Assembly (NCBI GenBank): GCA_951799405.1
Contig: OX637359.1
Coordinates: forward strand, 306,201-370,200
Length of the DNA: 64,000 bases
Reading direction: 5' to 3'
Origin: Agapetus fuscipes
Lineage: Eukaryota; Arthropoda; Insecta; Trichoptera; Glossosomatidae
A program made the position numbers and the translations under genes. The number at the start of each line of letters is the position of its first letter. The stretch's first letter is position 1. This document shows, piece by piece, positions 35,001 through 41,000 of the stretch. The notes under the pieces were generated by a model, which worked only from the letters and a program-made list of their open reading frames with translations, was not told the origin of the DNA and did no database searches.

Positions 35001-38000
35001 CCACATGCAGACAAGCAGCGATTTTATTCTCGATCGGTAAAATGACGTTTTTTCGATGGGGGTTATGTCGGTGCACATTATGTCGGTGACCATTTTGTCG
35101 CGTGGACATTTCGTTTGGTAGACATTTTGTCTTTGGACATTGTGTCGTTGGACATTTTGTTTATGGAGACCTTGTCGTGGAACCGTAAGTGTCCACCTTC
35201 CATGCCATGGAGGACAATGGGAGAGATGGAGCATCTCACCATACGCAGCAACTGCTCCACTTTCAGGCCGTCTCTAGTCAATATTTTCATTTGAATGAAA
35301 GCTTCTCTTGCTTGCTGTATACCGCACTAGTATGCGTAGGAAATTATGCCTATAGAACCTACGACAAGATTTCATGTAAGTAAGTTAGTTTGCGCTTACA
35401 TGAAAATAGAATGAACGAGTATCTATTGGATGTTTCAGAAAGGGAATCTTGTGGAGTTGATGGGACAAATGGTGAAATGTTGAAAGCAGGAGGTGAAGAA
35501 TTATGTGAGAATATCGGAGTAGTACCGATGGACTGGAGGGAGGCAGTCATTGTTCCCATTTACACGTCACTATTGGGTTTCTAAGCAACATGTAGAAATC
35601 AAAGTTCAACTACGTAGATGAGTTTTATGACTCTCCGTCTGCTACGCGTTCTATGGCTAGCTGGACTTCAGCTAGGGATGGGATGCTGGGGAGTGTTGAC
35701 CACTCGAGCTAATAAAACCCCTAATCCATTATATGGGGCCGCCCGCCCACCTCCAGGGCGGGATAAAGGGGAGGGCGGACAAGCGGTGCAGGGCGGAAGA
35801 CTGAACGTGGAAAATTACCCGACGCGACGTTTCGTCATGTGCTTAGAGCCAAAACGATTTTTCAAAAGAGCAGATTATGCTTAAAATTTGAAACTAAAAG
35901 ATACAAAAGATAGGACTTTTTTCATAGTTTTAAAAAATAAACATTAGGTACATAAGAGAGCTTGCTTATATTAAGTTTATGTTAGGCACCACAATTTTAT
36001 TTCATTGGAAACTCATTTTTGGGAAATCTCTGGCACATTATGATAATTCTGGTCTCACATTTTATGTCACGCTTAGGTATTTATAAAGATTTTATTTGGA
36101 AATTTTGGCTTTTTAGTTCAGTGACTGTTATAGTTTCTGTTGAGTCCTCTAACTTTAAGGTGATTCCTTTATTTTTGGGTCATTCCTCTATTATTTGGTG
36201 GCTCCTCTATATTATTTATATGTGACTTCTCTATACTTAGTTGACTCCTCTATTTTCAAGAGTCGCAAGGTGTATGTTCATTTGAGGTCTGTTTTTTTTT
36301 TTTTTTATTTAATAAAAAAATAGATTTGTGAAGAGGAATGCAATTCACCAACCTATTCTGCCTGGCCAGAAACAGGTATTAATATCATCATTTAATAATT
36401 CATTATTGTTTATTATTAATGAATTATTAAATAATAATTACCCAATAACATCTGTTGAACCAGGGTCAAATTTAAAGTCAAGTGACCCAAGCGGGGATCG
36501 AACCAGCGTTGTTCCATTCGAAACACGCTAGAAAGATCAGCCCTCTTGGCCCCCGCGGCTATAACCCCGACTATTATTTTGGTTTATTTACAGCATGCAC
36601 GCAACAAGTGTCAGCTGCTGTTAGCGGCATTCATTTGATATGAATCTCAATGTTACCACATCCTTGCAGCTCAGATTATAGTTGATACCGCATATCTGTG
36701 TTTGTTGATATTAATACGTCGTGATATTAGCGGATATGGCGCTTAATCAAGGGTCCGCCCCTACTCGGCCCTCCGCCCCCTAGCGTAGCCCCTCCTGCCC
36801 CTGCTGCCCCCACTGCCCCACCCCCAGGTCCGGTTACAGCCGCCAGAGACAATATTTACCCGCGTAAGTGGATGGATCCATCAGGCGCTGGACGCCAGTG
36901 CAGTCACAGGAGACAGGGAGACCAGGAAGGAACTGAAGTCAAGAAACTAACAAGTCAGTGAGAGGCAATCACTTCACGGACCAAGAGCCTACTCAGAACA
37001 TGAATGAAAACACTCCGCAACATTGCTGGAAAACACTCCGCAACATTGCTGGAAAACACTCCGCAACATTGCTGGAAAACACTCCGCAACATTGCTGGAA
37101 AACACCGAGAGACCGATTAAGGAACTCGGAAATCAGAAGCATGCGCCACCCTGAGGACATCGTCAGATGAAGTAGCTTGACTGAGAGTAGGATAACTCGG
37201 ATCGTTGTACGTGAGAGACCAGACGGACCCACCACCCAAAAGATGGAAAAACAGCTGGTCTTCTGCATCACAAGATTGAAATTCCAGAATAGACATATCA
37301 GAGAGTATCAATATTTTGTAAACAGTTTTTAGAAATGCTTGATTTTTTGGTTCCGGGTTTTGACCGTGGTCCATATTTTTGCTTCAGCTTTCAGCTTTCA
37401 AGAAGTATCAAGAAAGAAGAAAAAGAAAATAGAAGCAAAAATATGGACCACGGTCAAAACCCGGAACCAAAAAATTAAGCATCTGAATCCGGCCGTGAAA
37501 GCCTGAAAACAGTTTTTAGAAATACTAGTTGTACTGTGGCTTCGCGTACCACAGCGCAGGCTGAAGTGTGCTCAACGACACATAGGGCACTCCATGGGAG
37601 TAGAGCACTGCGCCTCGCGGAAGTCATCAAGCAAACTGGTTAGATAGCAGACAATTGCTTTTGCTCTCTGCGGAAAGTGGAGTCAGAACACTGGTCGATA
37701 AACCTTTGCGAAGGTCTGCTGATCGTGTTTCCTGCCTGGTCGATAGCTCAGTTGGTAGAGTGCTTGCATTCCATGCCGTGAGCTCGGGTTCGAATCCCAC
37801 CGAGGGTGTCAGAAATGATTTCCCGTTTCTTTTGCGGCGCCCTTGGACTGACAATGTCGCCGATTAAAAAATATGATTGATTCATCGTCATCGTCGTCTG
37901 CTTTCGGAACAGAAGGTCTAAAAAGTATTTTCAAATCTCGCTTGTAGCGCAGTTCTTCCTGACCAGGGTGTACCCGCCCCAGTTTCTCAGCGACAACAAT

Positions 38001-41000
38001 GACCGCCCTTCCCCCCACCCCCCCAGCTGTAAGGGGGAGGGCCCCTACTCTCTGAAGTGCAGTCCATCGCACTCTAAATAATTAACTCCGCCAAAGCTGC
38101 GTTGCTGTTCCTCCCGCCAGCGTAACGTCTGGAATGCAATTCATTCTTGTAATTCATGACCTATATTTCAACACAAAAAAAAAATGTTTCACGGATGCTG
38201 GAAATATCATCATTTATTGTCGGGCAAACGTCTATGTTACTAGAGTCCTTAAAAAATAAATAACAAATAAAGAGGCATTGAGTAAGCAACACGGCCGGGT
38301 GAAATCACAACTTATTCGACGTTTGGAAATGCGCTGAAATAAAGAAAGTCGCTGGTTTTGTGTGAAAAGAAATACCGCCGCACACAAGGGCGTTAGTTCT
38401 AAATGTGGCGGAGATGTGGCGTCGTGGGAGCTGCATAAAAATGGTGTTCGATTGATCTTTGTAGAAAAATCTATTTCCAGCCCTTTTTATATTTTTGTCA
38501 ATTTTACCACTATTGTACTAATGTTCCCATTCAAGTTTTTAATCTTTGATGATTGATTGATGTTTTCTTCTCTGTTTCCTTATTCACAAAAAAGTTTTAA
38601 TTTTTAATCCAGTTTAACGTTAGTTTTTCGCTACAAAACATTAGGTTTAAGCATGACTATTGGTTTAACAAATCTAAAGAATAAAGCCAATAATGTTAAT
38701 GAACGATTTTTTAATACGCATTACACCTAAATGTAATGTAGTGATTTGTCTGCTTGTCCACAGGCCACGGAAAAGTCCAGAACATCTGATCGCCTGGGGA
38801 AGCTGGAGGAAGAGCTGCACAACCTGAGGATCCGACAAAGGTAACCTGTGTTGTCTATTAAAAAAAAAAATAGGCTGATTTATTTGGTGAGCACTATTTT
38901 TGTGTGCATCATACCTCAAGAGCCCTTTGCGAGCTTGGTCGTCGCTGTAGACAGCGCCGATTCTCAAGCAAGACCCAGTTGCTGTAAGGCTGGATAGACC
39001 TTTTGATGACCGGTTTTTGGTAGAGATTTATGAATTTTTTCAACCCAGCGAAGAGCAAATTTGAAAATATAAGTGGTATATTTTTTGTGATCCGTGGGGA
39101 TTCGAACCCATAACCTTCCATTTACGTGTCCGAAGTGTTACTACTGGACTACGGACCGGTCTATGGCTCTCTGGTGTTATTATGTGTACGATTGAGAGGA
39201 CGTACCTCGAGGATGTACTCGTACCTCGGATAGGAAGCTCCTCTGCACCAGACTCCGGCAGATGAGGCGCGTGCCTTTGATGGCAAGAAATTCACGAAGA
39301 AGGGGTGGAAGCTCCATGTTTATTCCACCTACCTGGCACAGCCACGTTGGCAGTGCCGCCTTCTGGCCATGCTGCACCCGCAGCGCTGCGTCGCACGTCC
39401 ACCCTTGTTCACATCTCGCTCCAGAACTCAGGCTTGCGGTTGTGCCGAAAGAACACGACTACTTCCGCAGTCCTTCGGCTCACCCCTCGGCTTGATCGCG
39501 CCATCACGCACTGACGTCACTGCAATATATTTTTAATTATTTATGTTATTTTACAACAACATAATAGTGTAGTTAACAACACGCAACTTTCGATGAGACA
39601 GCCTTCATGAAGATGCTGAGGGCATTTCTATTTTCGCGCTACAGCCCACATGCGCCTTTGTAGTGATACAAATCACATAAAGGCGCATATAAATCTAGTT
39701 AATTATTATTATTATTGGAGAGAGATCCCGTAATATTGTAAAAAACACCTACTAAAAATGTACCGTTTCTAAAAATCGGCAAGCTTTGAACACACCTGCC
39801 TCCCTAGTATAAAGCATTGCGTAAATCTAAAAAAAACATTTGAAAACCGAAGCGTCCCCTAGGATTGCCGTCGTTTATTCCATACATTTTTCATTTACGC
39901 AATTGAGGGAAGTTTTACGCAAAGTTTTATTCTCATGGCTCTGTACCTCACACACCGAGGGGACATACTTTGACAAGCCTCGTCTGTTCCTGGACGTTCG
40001 GATGACGTTTCAATTTGCATCGCAATGCCTGCTGGGCTGTGGCTTCCCTGCTCCTCCCCCATCCTGGGACGTCCTCCAGCAAGATGGATGAGCCACATCC
40101 ATTTCCTCTTCCCGCCAGCTGACAGAGCGTCCCTCTCTCCCCGCGACACCTTTCCAGCGTCCGAGGCGGGACGCGCAACCAGTCAAATATGAATCTATTA
40201 TCCTCGGACACATTTCACACCCCGGTGTGCTATAGAAACAGTGGATACGAGTGCCCTAACATACGAGTCATTTGAGATACGAAGTTTTGTTTTGAGATAC
40301 GAGGACACTCTCCCACCACCTCCCACCCAGTTCATACAACTCTTGCGGAGTTGCTTCACTCGGTGAACAACATTACATTTTTTTTTCAAGTGGCTGAGGG
40401 CCTTCCCGATGAAGTTAATCAGCTAGTGTAACTCTATTCGTGTCAAAGAAAAGAAAGTCCTCCAGATCAGAGGCTATTGCATGACTCTAAGGAACCCCCC
40501 CTCCCCCGAATTTCGATGTTACTGAAGCTAATGTGCCTGACGGGAAAGCCTCCTTGACGGGTATTTCGCGAGGAGCCATCTGCGCTCAGCGCAGTATAAA
40601 GAAAAGTTCGTAGAAATAACATATTTCTAGTATTCCATGTTTCTCGTCTCTCCCTGCAGCCGCGAGGATAGCTTCTCTTCCCCGCCGGCCGCAGCAGCAT
40701 CAGCATCATCACTAGCGGCAGATCAGGAGAGGCAAAGGCTGTGGGCGGAGCTGCGCGAGGAGAGGGCGGCCAGGGCGGCGGCGGACGCCAACGCCCACAA
40801 GTGAGTCTCATACATCAATTTCAACATACCTAAACGCAAATGCCATTAGTTAGAAGGAGAAAAAAAATGCTCCCAGTGTGACTTCATTGTTAACAGACAA
40901 GCGTGAGAGATGCTAGAAAATTTCTCCGCAATGTTGGATATGATGCTATATGTTCCAACCTACCTAAACACAAATTGCCAGTAGTTAATAAGAGAAGATC

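Noticed and set aside
39180..39530. GC-rich block as an extra exon or second gene in intron 4
   Set aside because: Frames on both strands, no consistent splice pairs and no recognised domain.
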